Made by a program: the position numbers and the translations under genes
Notes under the pieces: model-generated
Told to the model about the DNA's origin: nothing
Database searches by the model: none
Seen by the model: only the letters and a program-made list of their open reading frames with translations
Assembly (NCBI GenBank): GCA_050330955.1
Contig: JBHJHJ010000084.1
Coordinates: forward strand, 1-64,000
Direction of reading: 5' to 3'
DNA length: 64,000 nt
Source: JBCCAG01 sp050330955
GTDB taxonomy: Bacteria > Cyanobacteriota > Cyanobacteriia > CAKZMO01
Shown: one piece after another, positions 26,108 to 33,962 of the stretch
Position numbering within the stretch: the first letter of the stretch is position 1
Layout: each line of letters begins with the position of its first letter

Positions 26108-26620
26108 GTGGATTTATCGCGTATTCCTCCGCAACCCAAGCCTGGGATCGTTAACGTTCTAATCGAAATTCCGGCAGGTAGCAAGAATAAGTACGAGTAC
26201 GATAAGGATTTAGAAGCGCTAGCGCTAGACCGCGTTCTCTACGCATCTGTCCAGTACCCTTTTGATTACGGCTTTATTCCTAATACGCTGGCTGATGACG
26301 GCGATCCGTTAGACGGCCTCGTGATTATGGATCAGCCAACTTTTCCCGGCTGCGTCATCGCAGCGCGTCCGATTGGCATGCTAGAGATGATCGACGGGGG
26401 CGATCGCGACGAGAAGCTACTGTGTGTCCCCGACAAAGATCCACGCTACAGCCACGTTACCTCACTGCAGGATATCGCAGCGCATCGTCTCGCCGAGGTC
26501 TCTGAGTTTTTTGGCACCTATAAAAACCTAGAAAAAAAGGTGACTGAAATTTTGGGATGGAAAGACGTGGATGCGGTCAGCCAGTTGATTGATACTTGTA
26601 TCAAAGCCCATCAAGCCTAG
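26108..26620 (+). CDS. ppa: Inorganic pyrophosphatase (family I)
   Basis: 170 residues from GTG 26108, preceded by GGAG with a six-base spacer; this gives the typical cyanobacterial start MDLSRIPPQPKPG. A TTG 12 bases upstream is also in frame. Catalytic motifs: EIPAGSKNKYEYD, DYGFIPNTLADDGDPLD (the metal-binding DxDPxD), and DKDPRY. It hydrolyses pyrophosphate in the cytoplasm and drives biosynthetic reactions. Length matches the family. Confidence 0.95.
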   Translation: MDLSRIPPQPKPGIVNVLIEIPAGSKNKYEYDKDLEALALDRVLYASVQYPFDYGFIPNTLADDGDPLDGLVIMDQPTFPGCVIAARPIGMLEMIDGGDRDEKLLCVPDKDPRYSHVTSLQDIAAHRLAEVSEFFGTYKNLEKKVTEILGWKDVDAVSQLIDTCIKAHQA

Positions 26621-26652
26621 CTCAATTATTGGCGTCAACCTAGAAAAACTAT

Positions 26653-26688
26653 GCCTAGTGCAAACTGCTGAGCCAGTCTGCGCTAGGC
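26653..26688 (+). terminator. Imperfect hairpin after ppa
   Basis: GCCTAGTGCAAACTG (26653-26667) pairs with CAGTCTGCGCTAGGC (26674-26688) with two mismatches and a six-base loop. It lies 32 bases after the ppa stop. No T-run follows, so Rho-independent action is uncertain. Confidence 0.5.
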
Positions 26689-27164
26689 CTCTAATAGGCG
26701 GCGTGTAAAACGCATTGCAATGTGTAATTTGCTAGCCTTCTATTTCTGCATCAGCCTTACAGCCTATCTATTTTAACAAAGCTTAGACATTGATTTTAGG
26801 AATCGCCTAGAATACGATAGGGCGTATCAGTGGTATTAAGGGACATCTATTCTGCTAGCCTGAAGAGTCGATGGCGATCAGCAATTAGTTTCTTAGGGGT
26901 GCACTAGCGCATACGATTTTGTGAGCAGAGAAACCTCCGGACACGGTGGGTTCGTTAGGGAAGTTGTTTGAGAAGGCTAATGGAATGAGGCCCGTGGGCC
27001 ACACTGTAGTAGTCCATCGTAACTCGCTCTTAGAATACGCTTTCCATCGAAGCTTCTCTGTTTACTACGTGCGTATCCTAGCTTCATCATGTAGGCTCCG
27101 GCGTTTAGGGTCACTGACCTACGTTATGGGCTAAGCATTCCCCTAAACTTTTAAAATACGCAAC
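26689..27164. other. Intergenic region without a supported gene
   Basis: About 475 bases. A 62-codon frame at 26946-27134 starts with GTG and has no recognisable composition or ribosome site. The AT-rich stretch 26720-26830 could contain a promoter for the metallo-hydrolase gene. Confidence 0.35.
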
Positions 27165-28064
27165 ATGTTAGGTTCTGACGCGATCGTCAATCGTCTTCAA
27201 GTAAGCAGTGGCCGACAAAGTAAAGCTGTGGTTCAAGAGTTTACCGTTACTTTCTGGGGTGTGAGAGGCAGTATCCCCACACCAGGAATGAATACTGTTC
27301 GCTACGGTGGCAACACCGCCTGCGTCGAACTGAACGTAGCGGGAGAGAAACTGATCTTTGATGGTGGAACAGGTTTACGGGTGCTCGGCAAGCATCTGCA
27401 GCACGTAGATCCAGTCAACGCGCACATCTTTTTTACCCACACCCACTGGGATAGAATTCAAGGCTTTCCATTCTTTATCCCTGCGTTTCGCGACTCCAAC
27501 TGTTTTCACATCTATGGTGCCACTGGCTTGACCGGAGCGTCTATCAAGCAGCGTCTGATGGACCAGATGATTCTGCCTCATTTTCCCGTCTCCCTACGGG
27601 CAATGGGAGCAGAGCTACACTTTCACAATATTGAAGCTGGCGCCACTATTCCCATTAAGGATATTTGTGTAGAAACGCTTCCGCTGAACCAGATGAACGG
27701 CGCTCTAGGCTATCGGATCAGTTGGCAAGACCTTTCCGTGGTCTACGCCACAGATACAGCCCAAATTCTTCAGCAGAAAGATAGCTTAGCCTACCTGGCT
27801 CATGATGCCGACCTACTGATCATTGACGCGGTATACCTCGATCATGCGTACTTTGACCCGATGCAGTCTGCAGCCTCCCGGACATTCGCCCAGTGGCAGG
27901 TCTGTGTTGAGGCAGCCCTAAGTGCAGGAGCCGGGCAAATTCTTGTGTTTCACCACGACCCGACCCACGAAGACGATTTCTTGGACTGTGTGGAAACCGA
28001 AATGCGGTCGACCTACTCGAATGTAAAGCTTGCTAGGGAGGGAATGAGCCTCAGCCTGCTCTAG
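27165..28064 (+). CDS. Metallo-beta-lactamase-fold hydrolase
   Basis: 299 residues. The core starts FTVTFWGVRGSIPTPG, with GGNTACVEL, IFDGGTGLR and the metal motif HTHWDRIQGFPFF (HxHxD). Later ligands include DTA (ATDTAQ) and FHHDPTHED. This is the branch of MBL proteins that includes PhnP-like and cyclic-nucleotide phosphodiesterase-like enzymes; the substrate is not clear. The first 25 residues are not conserved-looking, and a GTG near residue 22 could be the true start. Some relatives are fused to receiver domains; this one is not. Confidence 0.8.
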   Translation: MLGSDAIVNRLQVSSGRQSKAVVQEFTVTFWGVRGSIPTPGMNTVRYGGNTACVELNVAGEKLIFDGGTGLRVLGKHLQHVDPVNAHIFFTHTHWDRIQGFPFFIPAFRDSNCFHIYGATGLTGASIKQRLMDQMILPHFPVSLRAMGAELHFHNIEAGATIPIKDICVETLPLNQMNGALGYRISWQDLSVVYATDTAQILQQKDSLAYLAHDADLLIIDAVYLDHAYFDPMQSAASRTFAQWQVCVEAALSAGAGQILVFHHDPTHEDDFLDCVETEMRSTYSNVKLAREGMSLSLL

Positions 28065-28166
28065 CCGATGGGGATGGATCCGCCAATCTATTTGGGACGT
28101 CTCACAGACTAGCGCGAAATTGATCTACCATAGGCGCTGTGACTGCAGTCTCGGCGGGAAATTGAA

Positions 28167-29045
28167 TTGGACAATCAGGATGGCTTGACGCTTTTCGGCG
28201 GCGCTCTATCGCACCTTAAGCAGCGTTTGGAGGGTGCAGTTCAGGACATTGGTCAAGATTTGACCGCAGTGTCCGATGGCGTCTCTTCTACCGTTGCCGA
28301 TGCGGTAGCGGCAACCACTGAGCGAGCAATGCAATCTCTGGACTATACCGTCACTCAAGCAGAGGGCGTCACGAGCAGTATCGCTCAGGAGCTGTGGCGC
28401 ACCATTGAAGCTGATTTTGAGGGGTGGCTTCAAGGCCATCCGCTACTGCTATGGCTCTTAATGCATCCGCTGATTACCCTTGGCCTTTCCTTTACGGTGG
28501 TTGTGCTGGTGTGGGGCCTCGTTCAGGCCATGGCGCAGCTTGCGCAGCGGGCTTGGATAGTGCTATTGAATGTTCCACTCTACCTAGCGCGACTAGCGCT
28601 GATGGGCCTAAACCGTTTTAGACACTGGACTACAGTTCAGATCGCCAATTGGTACCGGGCAGCGATCGCATCTCGCCCAAGTTCCCAGCTTGATGGGGCT
28701 GACGATGGCCAAGCTCAAGGGCGTCAGTCTCCTCAAGACTGCGATGCTGGAGCTGCCCGCGACGTCAGTCCTCACCCAGCTGAGCTAATGGCCGCTTTGG
28801 TAGCCGCTTCTAACGGCTCGGACCCTAGAACTGCTGCGGACTGGGCTGTCACGATAGAGTCCGCTTACGCAGGCCACCTATCCGCTCCCCTCGATTTGAT
28901 TGAGATTCGGAAGACGCAGCCGCTTCAAGGGAGTAGCGATCGCGAATTAATTGAGGCGCTAAGGCGGTTGGAGCACTTGACACAGGCGCAGACTCGAACG
29001 CTTCAGCACTTGATCCAGCTGCTGGAAGCGCGGACGGCCTCGTAA
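28167..29045 (+). CDS. Hypothetical membrane protein with coiled-coil regions
   Basis: 292 residues from TTG 28167; the start codon is weak but no better one is in frame nearby. An N-terminal helical region (GALSHLKQRLEGAVQDI and similar amphipathic repeats) resembles membrane-shaping apolipoprotein-like helices. One strong hydrophobic segment follows (about 90-122: LLLWLLMHPLITLGLSFTV), then a basic amphipathic stretch, a disordered linker and a C-terminal helix (ELIEALRRLEHLTQ). The family is not recognised. A small membrane-protein gene follows on the same strand. Confidence 0.6.
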   Translation: MDNQDGLTLFGGALSHLKQRLEGAVQDIGQDLTAVSDGVSSTVADAVAATTERAMQSLDYTVTQAEGVTSSIAQELWRTIEADFEGWLQGHPLLLWLLMHPLITLGLSFTVVVLVWGLVQAMAQLAQRAWIVLLNVPLYLARLALMGLNRFRHWTTVQIANWYRAAIASRPSSQLDGADDGQAQGRQSPQDCDAGAARDVSPHPAELMAALVAASNGSDPRTAADWAVTIESAYAGHLSAPLDLIEIRKTQPLQGSSDRELIEALRRLEHLTQAQTRTLQHLIQLLEARTAS

Positions 29046-29189
29046 ACTACGTGACTTGGCTCCAGGATGCTTCGTTCAAGCTCCAAAAAGGTTCTAAGCA
29101 AAGTGGCCGACACTATATACTTGGAGACCTGAACCTAACCCACAGCTCAAATCTACATTTACAGAGCGACGCGCTCTGTCTAGTCCGTC

Positions 29190-29393
29190 ATGTCTCCAAT
29201 CTTGCTGATTGCAGCGCTTGTCATTTCCTTTTTCATTTTCACTTGGCTCATTCGCGTTGTGCGGGCAACCGTTAGCACAGCGATTACAATTGCCCTCATC
29301 GCTCTTGCCTTACAGCTTCTGTTTGGCATCGGCCCGCAGGATCTTTGGCGTCAGTTTGTCGCGCTTTGGCAGAGCCTACTAGGTCCGAGCTAA
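29190..29393 (+). CDS. Small two-helix membrane protein, conserved in cyanobacteria
   Basis: 67 residues. Two hydrophobic helices are visible, LIAALVISFFIFTWLIRVV and TAITIALIALALQLLFGI, followed by GPQDLWRQFVALWQ. The FGIGPQDLW segment resembles small hypothetical proteins I associate with cyanobacteria, but I cannot name a family. It lies 144 bases after the gene above. Confidence 0.6.
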   Translation: MSPILLIAALVISFFIFTWLIRVVRATVSTAITIALIALALQLLFGIGPQDLWRQFVALWQSLLGPS

Positions 29394-29420
29394 TCGACCT
29401 GCGCTCTGAAATCAGAAACT

Positions 29421-29924
29421 TTACAATGAGGCATCACCTGCCAGCCGCTTGAGCACCTGCGCTATCTCCGGCGGAATCTGGCGCATAATTTTCCCTTTTT
29501 CTCGGTCGACGACTGCCAAAGAAACTTGGGCTGTGGCGTAAGCCTCCACGGCGATCATACCGGGGTCGAGGGGCTGAATCTTATAATCCCAGTTGAGCCG
29601 CACCCCGTCTAGGTTCTTCATCTGGGTTCTGACCAGGGCCGCTGCTCCTAAGGGGAGCGAGCAGTGGTAGCGAATTGACAGGTCAACCACCGGCAGATCG
29701 CACCCCAGGGCAACCAAATTAGTAAAATCGACCCCCAGCGATCGCAGATATTCCACCCGAGCCTCCTCCATCCAGGCGATGTAGCTCCCGTGCCAGGCAA
29801 TTCCAGCGTAGTCTGTGTGGTGCGGCTGGACACGAATCGGATAGTCGAACCAGGCCTGTTCTGCCGCAGTGGACGCGGGTTGGATCGCATGGGCCGAGTG
29901 TTCGTTAGGAAGCTGGGGTCGCAT
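29421..29924 (-). CDS. Acyl-CoA thioesterase, YbgC/FadM hot-dog family
   Basis: 167 residues. The catalytic motif HHTDYAGIAWHGSYIAWMEE contains the aspartate and GI-x-x-H-x-x-Y pattern of 4-hydroxybenzoyl-CoA thioesterase-like enzymes. A hot-dog fold follows (PVVDLSIRYHCSLPLGA, VRTQMKNLDGVRLNWDYKI). It hydrolyses an acyl-CoA in the cytoplasm; the acyl group is not predictable. The first 25 residues are an unconserved extension, so a later start is possible. Confidence 0.8.
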   Translation of the reverse strand: MRPQLPNEHSAHAIQPASTAAEQAWFDYPIRVQPHHTDYAGIAWHGSYIAWMEEARVEYLRSLGVDFTNLVALGCDLPVVDLSIRYHCSLPLGAAALVRTQMKNLDGVRLNWDYKIQPLDPGMIAVEAYATAQVSLAVVDREKGKIMRQIPPEIAQVLKRLAGDASL

Positions 29925-29984
29925 AGCCGAAAATCCTTTTTGGTTCTAGGGGTTAAGTTCCCGATACAATGACGAATGCCGTAT

Positions 29985-30020
29985 GATCGATTGAACATGT
30001 TCGACTGAACCTAATCGATC
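29985..30020. promoter_or_regulatory. Nested palindromes in a divergent promoter region
   Basis: GATCGATT (29985-29992) is exactly complementary to AATCGATC (30013-30020). Directly inside the left arm is the 10-bp palindrome GAACATGTTC (29993-30002). The region lies between the thioesterase gene and the acidic coiled-coil gene. A further repeat TAGCTCT/AGAGCTA (30084-30107) and a short direct repeat GGCCACTA follow nearby. Possible operator for a dimeric regulator. Confidence 0.4.
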
Positions 30021-30162
30021 GAACGGAGAACACGCCTCTGTAGGTCCACCACGTTTGATGATGCAGGTTCTCCTGACCTATGATAGCTCTACGCTATGGC
30101 AGAGCTATGGCCGGCCACTAGCCATTGGCCACTAATTGAACTTCACGTAGGATGCGCTCACT

Positions 30163-32388
30163 GTGACTTCTAATCGAGCCAAGCTACAGGTGCTGATTGA
30201 TACGCTTGATTCAGCGCTCGAAGATCCGTCAACGCCTGAGGCGAAGGCGCAGCTGCAGTCGGCGATCGCCCAAACCCGGCGCTACTTGGCCGATTTACAG
30301 CGCGAGGGAGCCGATTCACCCGAGGCCAGCGCTCAGGAAGTTCTGCAGGCGGTGGTCCAAGAGATGGGCTACCTGCGAACCAACATGATTCAGCCGCTGC
30401 GCGAGGAGATCACCCAGCTTCACGACGAGCGGAAGACCCTAGCGAACAGCGTTCGCCAGCTGCAGCAACAGCAGCAGCACATCAGAGAGTCTCAACAGCA
30501 GCAGATGCTCCGGGACTTTATGCAGTCCCTAATGGGTCGACTGCAGGATCAAATGACGACCCAGGTGGTGCAAGCGATTTCACTCATGCAGCCCCAGCTA
30601 CCCACCGGCGGCGTGAATGGCGAGGAGTTCTCACAGCTGAGTCCAGCGGAGCAGGCCGAGCAGCTGCGGCTGCTCCAGGCAACCTCAAACGAGCTTATGC
30701 TCAAAATGGACGCCACGATGCGGGTTGTGTTCGACTCACTACAAACCACCGTCGACAGCTATCGAGACTCCCTAGGCCAGGGCCTTGAAAAAATGCATAG
30801 CCTCGGACAGCAGGGCGAAGCGCTGTTCACGGCCCTAGTAAACCGTCTAGCCAGTCAGCTCGGGCGCGAAGCCTCCCAATATCTGAGCCAATCGCTCCAC
30901 GATGGGGAGTCGTTTCAGCTTGGGGGTACGGGGATCGGGGGAGACCGACTGCTGCCTACCGTTGGACCAGCCGCTTTTTCTGAGACGGGCAACGCGGCTA
31001 ATGACACGCCTGGCGCTGGGACAGCGGCCGAGCTTCCCGAAGAAGCCCTATCCGCTGAGCAAATTGACCAGCTTCTGCGTCAAAACCTATCCCAGTCGTT
31101 GACAGAACCGAGTGTTGAGGCCGGCCCTGCGCCATCCCCACAGGAGGCCCCGCCCAGCCAGCAGACAGATAGCCCAGAAACAGACGAGCTGATTGACCAA
31201 ATACTGCACGAGCTAGAGGCTGACATCGACGCCATTGGCAACAACCTCAATCTCAACCTAGACGAGGTTGACTTGGCCCCGCCCTCGCCTGAAGCCGATG
31301 AGGTCACGGCCGATGAGGTCACAGCCGATGACGATTTGGAGGCGATCGCCCTGTTTGAGCTGGCGGAAGATGGGGTGATAGTCCACGAGTCCGCCAATCT
31401 GAAAGCCCAGCCCCACGCGCAGACTGGGCCAGAGCCAGAGCCAGATAGCCCCGCCGAGGATGAGCGCAATAGGCCCACTCCAGAAGGCAGCGCCAGTCCA
31501 ACCTCCAGCGCTGAAATCGCCGCATTCTACGCGGAGTTTCGGGCCGCAACCGAAATGGATTCTGACCAGACCGCTGATAGCCCCGCGGCAGAACCTGCGG
31601 CGGAGCCCACCGCGAAGAGAGCCATTGACGAGGAGAGCCGTAATCTAGCCCCTTCTACCGTAAAGGCTTCAGACGATTCGGGCGATTCGGGCAATTCGGG
31701 CAATTCAGACGCTCAGATAGACACCATCAGCCGCCTGTCCGATCTTATCGATCCGAACCTGCTGATTCAGATGGGGACTGAGGGTATTTCCGGCACAAAT
31801 AGCTCATTTACCATGGCCTCTCTCGGAGAAGATCTGTTGGCCACCGGCAGAGATAGCGCCAAGCCATCCGTTGACCTCGACATCGACCTCGACCAGCTCA
31901 CAGCCGATCTATCCCGCATTGAGGCCCGCGATGGAGGGATTTGGGAGGAATCTCTGACGGCCTCCGAACCCTTCGAGCCGCCGTTTCAATTGCCCCCTGA
32001 TTCAGAAGCCCAGCAAGACAATCCTGACTTGGAGACCGTCGTACCCCCGCAAGCCTCTGCTCCCAGTGAAGCTCTTTTAGAAGATACGTCCCCAAAAGAC
32101 GCGCTGCCAGAAGACGCCCTGCCAGAAGACGCCCTGCCAGAAGATTTAGCACGCCATGACGAGCTAGAGCCATTCCCCGATGAGGACTCGACAATCGACG
32201 AAATTGCGGCCCTATTTGCGGCCCTTGAGAACACTGAGGATGGCCCATCGGAGCGAGCTACCATCGCTCAGCAAACCCTCGCAGATTTGCTAAAGCCGGC
32301 CAGTGGGGGGAGCTTCTCAACCCCGCCAGACGACAGCGCCGATAGGGACGTGAACACCGAGCCAGAAGATGACGAAAAAAAAAAGTAG
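30163..32388 (+). CDS. Large acidic coiled-coil protein; probable 5' part of a frameshifted gene
   Basis: 741 residues from GTG 30163. The N-terminal 260 residues are helical, with Gln-rich coiled coil (QLQQQQQHIRESQQQQM) and FTALVNRLASQLGREASQYL. From about 260 the chain is disordered and very acidic, with repeats such as EDALPEDALPEDALPED. It ends EDDEKKK at a TAG at 32386-32388, within the slippery sequence described at 32379. No domain of known function. The downstream ATPase ORF continues in the -1 frame. The two probably form one 1,266-residue protein, made by frameshifting, or in one frame if the A-run length is misread. Confidence 0.75.
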   Translation: MTSNRAKLQVLIDTLDSALEDPSTPEAKAQLQSAIAQTRRYLADLQREGADSPEASAQEVLQAVVQEMGYLRTNMIQPLREEITQLHDERKTLANSVRQLQQQQQHIRESQQQQMLRDFMQSLMGRLQDQMTTQVVQAISLMQPQLPTGGVNGEEFSQLSPAEQAEQLRLLQATSNELMLKMDATMRVVFDSLQTTVDSYRDSLGQGLEKMHSLGQQGEALFTALVNRLASQLGREASQYLSQSLHDGESFQLGGTGIGGDRLLPTVGPAAFSETGNAANDTPGAGTAAELPEEALSAEQIDQLLRQNLSQSLTEPSVEAGPAPSPQEAPPSQQTDSPETDELIDQILHELEADIDAIGNNLNLNLDEVDLAPPSPEADEVTADEVTADDDLEAIALFELAEDGVIVHESANLKAQPHAQTGPEPEPDSPAEDERNRPTPEGSASPTSSAEIAAFYAEFRAATEMDSDQTADSPAAEPAAEPTAKRAIDEESRNLAPSTVKASDDSGDSGNSGNSDAQIDTISRLSDLIDPNLLIQMGTEGISGTNSSFTMASLGEDLLATGRDSAKPSVDLDIDLDQLTADLSRIEARDGGIWEESLTASEPFEPPFQLPPDSEAQQDNPDLETVVPPQASAPSEALLEDTSPKDALPEDALPEDALPEDLARHDELEPFPDEDSTIDEIAALFAALENTEDGPSERATIAQQTLADLLKPASGGSFSTPPDDSADRDVNTEPEDDEKKK
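32379..32388 (+). other. Slippery site A-AAA-AAG at a stop codon (candidate -1 frameshift)
   Basis: A run of ten A's (32375-32384) ends in AAG TAG. In the reading frame of the upstream gene it parses as A AAA AAG TAG, the classical -1 slippage heptamer. A -1 shift moves translation directly into the ATPase frame. A stem CAGCAGC/GCTGCTG (32426-32450) lies downstream but further than usual for a stimulator. The run could also slip during transcription, or be one base short in the assembly. Confidence 0.6.
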
Positions 32389-33962
32389 GTCCCATTAGCT
32401 GGACGATTCGAGGGGCAAACGATGCCAGCAGCAAGCGGGATGGGCTGCTGCTCCCTCCGGGACGACCGCTCTTTCCTGGGCTATCCAGCCTGTCCCAGCA
32501 GACCAGTCAAGCGGAGGCGCAGTCTTCTGAAAGGCCGTCTGGCCCGCCATCGCCCCCGGCTGAGGGCAGGCCCCAGTCGTGGTTCCTAGGGTTAGATATC
32601 GGCACGGTAGGCCTGTCCGCCGTGCTGCTCAACCCGCAAACCGGCCAGAGGGTGCCGCTGTTCTGGCAGCAGTCAGACGGAGGACCGCGCTGGCTGCGCT
32701 GGCCCATCGACATTGCTATTGATCCAAGCTGGCCCCAGACAACCGATGGTGCGCCGGCCCCTTCGGCAGAAGCCGCCATCTTGTGTCAGCTCAAGCCAGC
32801 CCTAGCGCTCCCGCTGCGGCGTGGTTTAGCCGGGACGCGAGACCACTCTCCCCTACTCGAACCGGTTTACAAGCCGCTGACCCAGATTCTAAGCACGCTC
32901 AAGCCGGAGGTCCCCGAAGCGGATCAACCGGACCCGTCAGACCTGCTTTGGCGCTGCTGCGGACTCGGTCTTGCGGCGGACCAATTTGAAAGGGCAATGG
33001 CAAACCTGCTGGGCGTTGGGGTCAGCTATCCAGGGGGATGGTCCAGTCAGTATCAGACCAATCTTCAGAACGCCATTTTGGGCGGTGGGCTAGTGTCAGA
33101 GCCCAGCAAAATTCACTTTATTGAAGAAACGACCGCCGCCGTTCTCGCTTGTCTGCGGTCTGGCGATGACGACGATAGACCGGAGCAATTTAGCTCCCCT
33201 ACCGATGGCCTGCCCCGTCCGCCGCTGCACGCCGTTGACCCCGAGGGCCTAGCCTTTGCAATTAGCGCTGGCGCCAGCACTACCGAGGTGGCCTTGGTAG
33301 ACTTAGCGGCCTTAGTCCGTAATCCTCGGGCGGCAGCCTCATCTCAAAGCTTTGCCTACGGCGGACAAGGCCTCGACCAGGATATTCTCTACTACATCCT
33401 CTACCCCCAGCTTCAGGCCTCCCCCCTGGCGGAAATTGAGCAGCTATTGGGGATTCTGCAGCTTGACAGCTTGGCTCAACCGCAGCTGGGTCAGCCCGAC
33501 AGCGACAAGCGACGGCGACTCCACCTGCGGCTGTGCAGCTCAGCGCCAGGCCGGCAGCTGCTAGCGATCGCTCAGCGGATTAAACACGAGCTGCAGGTGC
33601 AGCCCCGCGTGACCTATACCCTCGCCCAGCACCGAGGCCAAGTGACCCAGGACGAACTGGGCCACCAAATTCTGCTGCCCTACATCCGCACCCTCAACCA
33701 CCAGACTCAGTCCTTATTCCGTTCGACGGCTGTTTCGCCGCGAGCCGTCTCCCACGTGATTTGCTCCGGCGGAATTGCCTCAATGCGGGTGGTAGAGCTG
33801 TGGGCGCGGCGCTGCTTTACGGAGGCCGAGCTGCTGCGATCGCCTACCGTGGCGGCCCTGGATGCGGAGGTCGACCTGCCCGCGTCGGCTTGGTTGGGCA
33901 GTCAGGTGGGCTATGGCCTCGCCAGCTTGCCCCTCGTCATCCCAGACTTAGGGTCACCGTGA
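32385..33962 (+). CDS. Actin/Hsp70-like ATPase domain, in the -1 frame of the preceding gene
   Basis: 525 residues counted from the shift point. The phosphate-1 motif FLGLDIGTVGLSAVLLN starts at 32583. It is followed by EPSKIHFIEETTAAVLACL, a phosphate-2-like AISAGASTTEVALVDL, and an adenosine-type HVICSGGIASMRVVELW. Together these indicate the actin/Hsp70/MreB ATPase superfamily. There is no ATG, GTG or TTG in frame between 32385 and 32622, and GTG 32622 would cut through the phosphate-1 loop, so independent initiation is unlikely. The first 65 residues are a Ser/Pro/Gln-rich linker. Overlaps the convergent kinase gene by 26 bases. Confidence 0.75.
   Translation, partial: VGPISWTIRGANDASSKRDGLLLPPGRPLFPGLSSLSQQTSQAEAQSSERPSGPPSPPAEGRPQSWFLGLDIGTVGLSAVLLNPQTGQRVPLFWQQSDGGPRWLRWPIDIAIDPSWPQTTDGAPAPSAEAAILCQLKPALALPLRRGLAGTRDHSPLLEPVYKPLTQILSTLKPEVPEADQPDPSDLLWRCCGLGLAADQFERAMANLLGVGVSYPGGWSSQYQTNLQNAILGGGLVSEPSKIHFIEETTAAVLACLRSGDDDDRPEQFSSPTDGLPRPPLHAVDPEGLAFAISAGASTTEVALVDLAALVRNPRAAASSQSFAYGGQGLDQDILYYILYPQLQASPLAEIEQLLGILQLDSLAQPQLGQPDSDKRRRLHLRLCSSAPGRQLLAIAQRIKHELQVQPRVTYTLAQHRGQVTQDELGHQILLPYIRTLNHQTQSLFRSTAVSPRAVSHVICSGGIASMRVVELWARRCFTEAELLRSPTVAALDAEVDLPASAWLGSQVGYGLASLPLVIPDLGSP

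Noticed and set aside
26946..27134. 62-residue frame between ppa and the metallo-hydrolase
   Set aside because: GTG start without a ribosome site and no conserved-looking pattern.
29993..30002. GAACATGTTC as a LexA-type box
   Set aside because: The spacing between GAAC and GTTC is two bases, not the four of the GAAC-N4-GTTC type, and the next gene is not a repair gene.
32622..33962. ATPase starting at GTG 32622
   Set aside because: This start would remove the first half of the phosphate-1 motif, while the frame remains open upstream to the slippery site.
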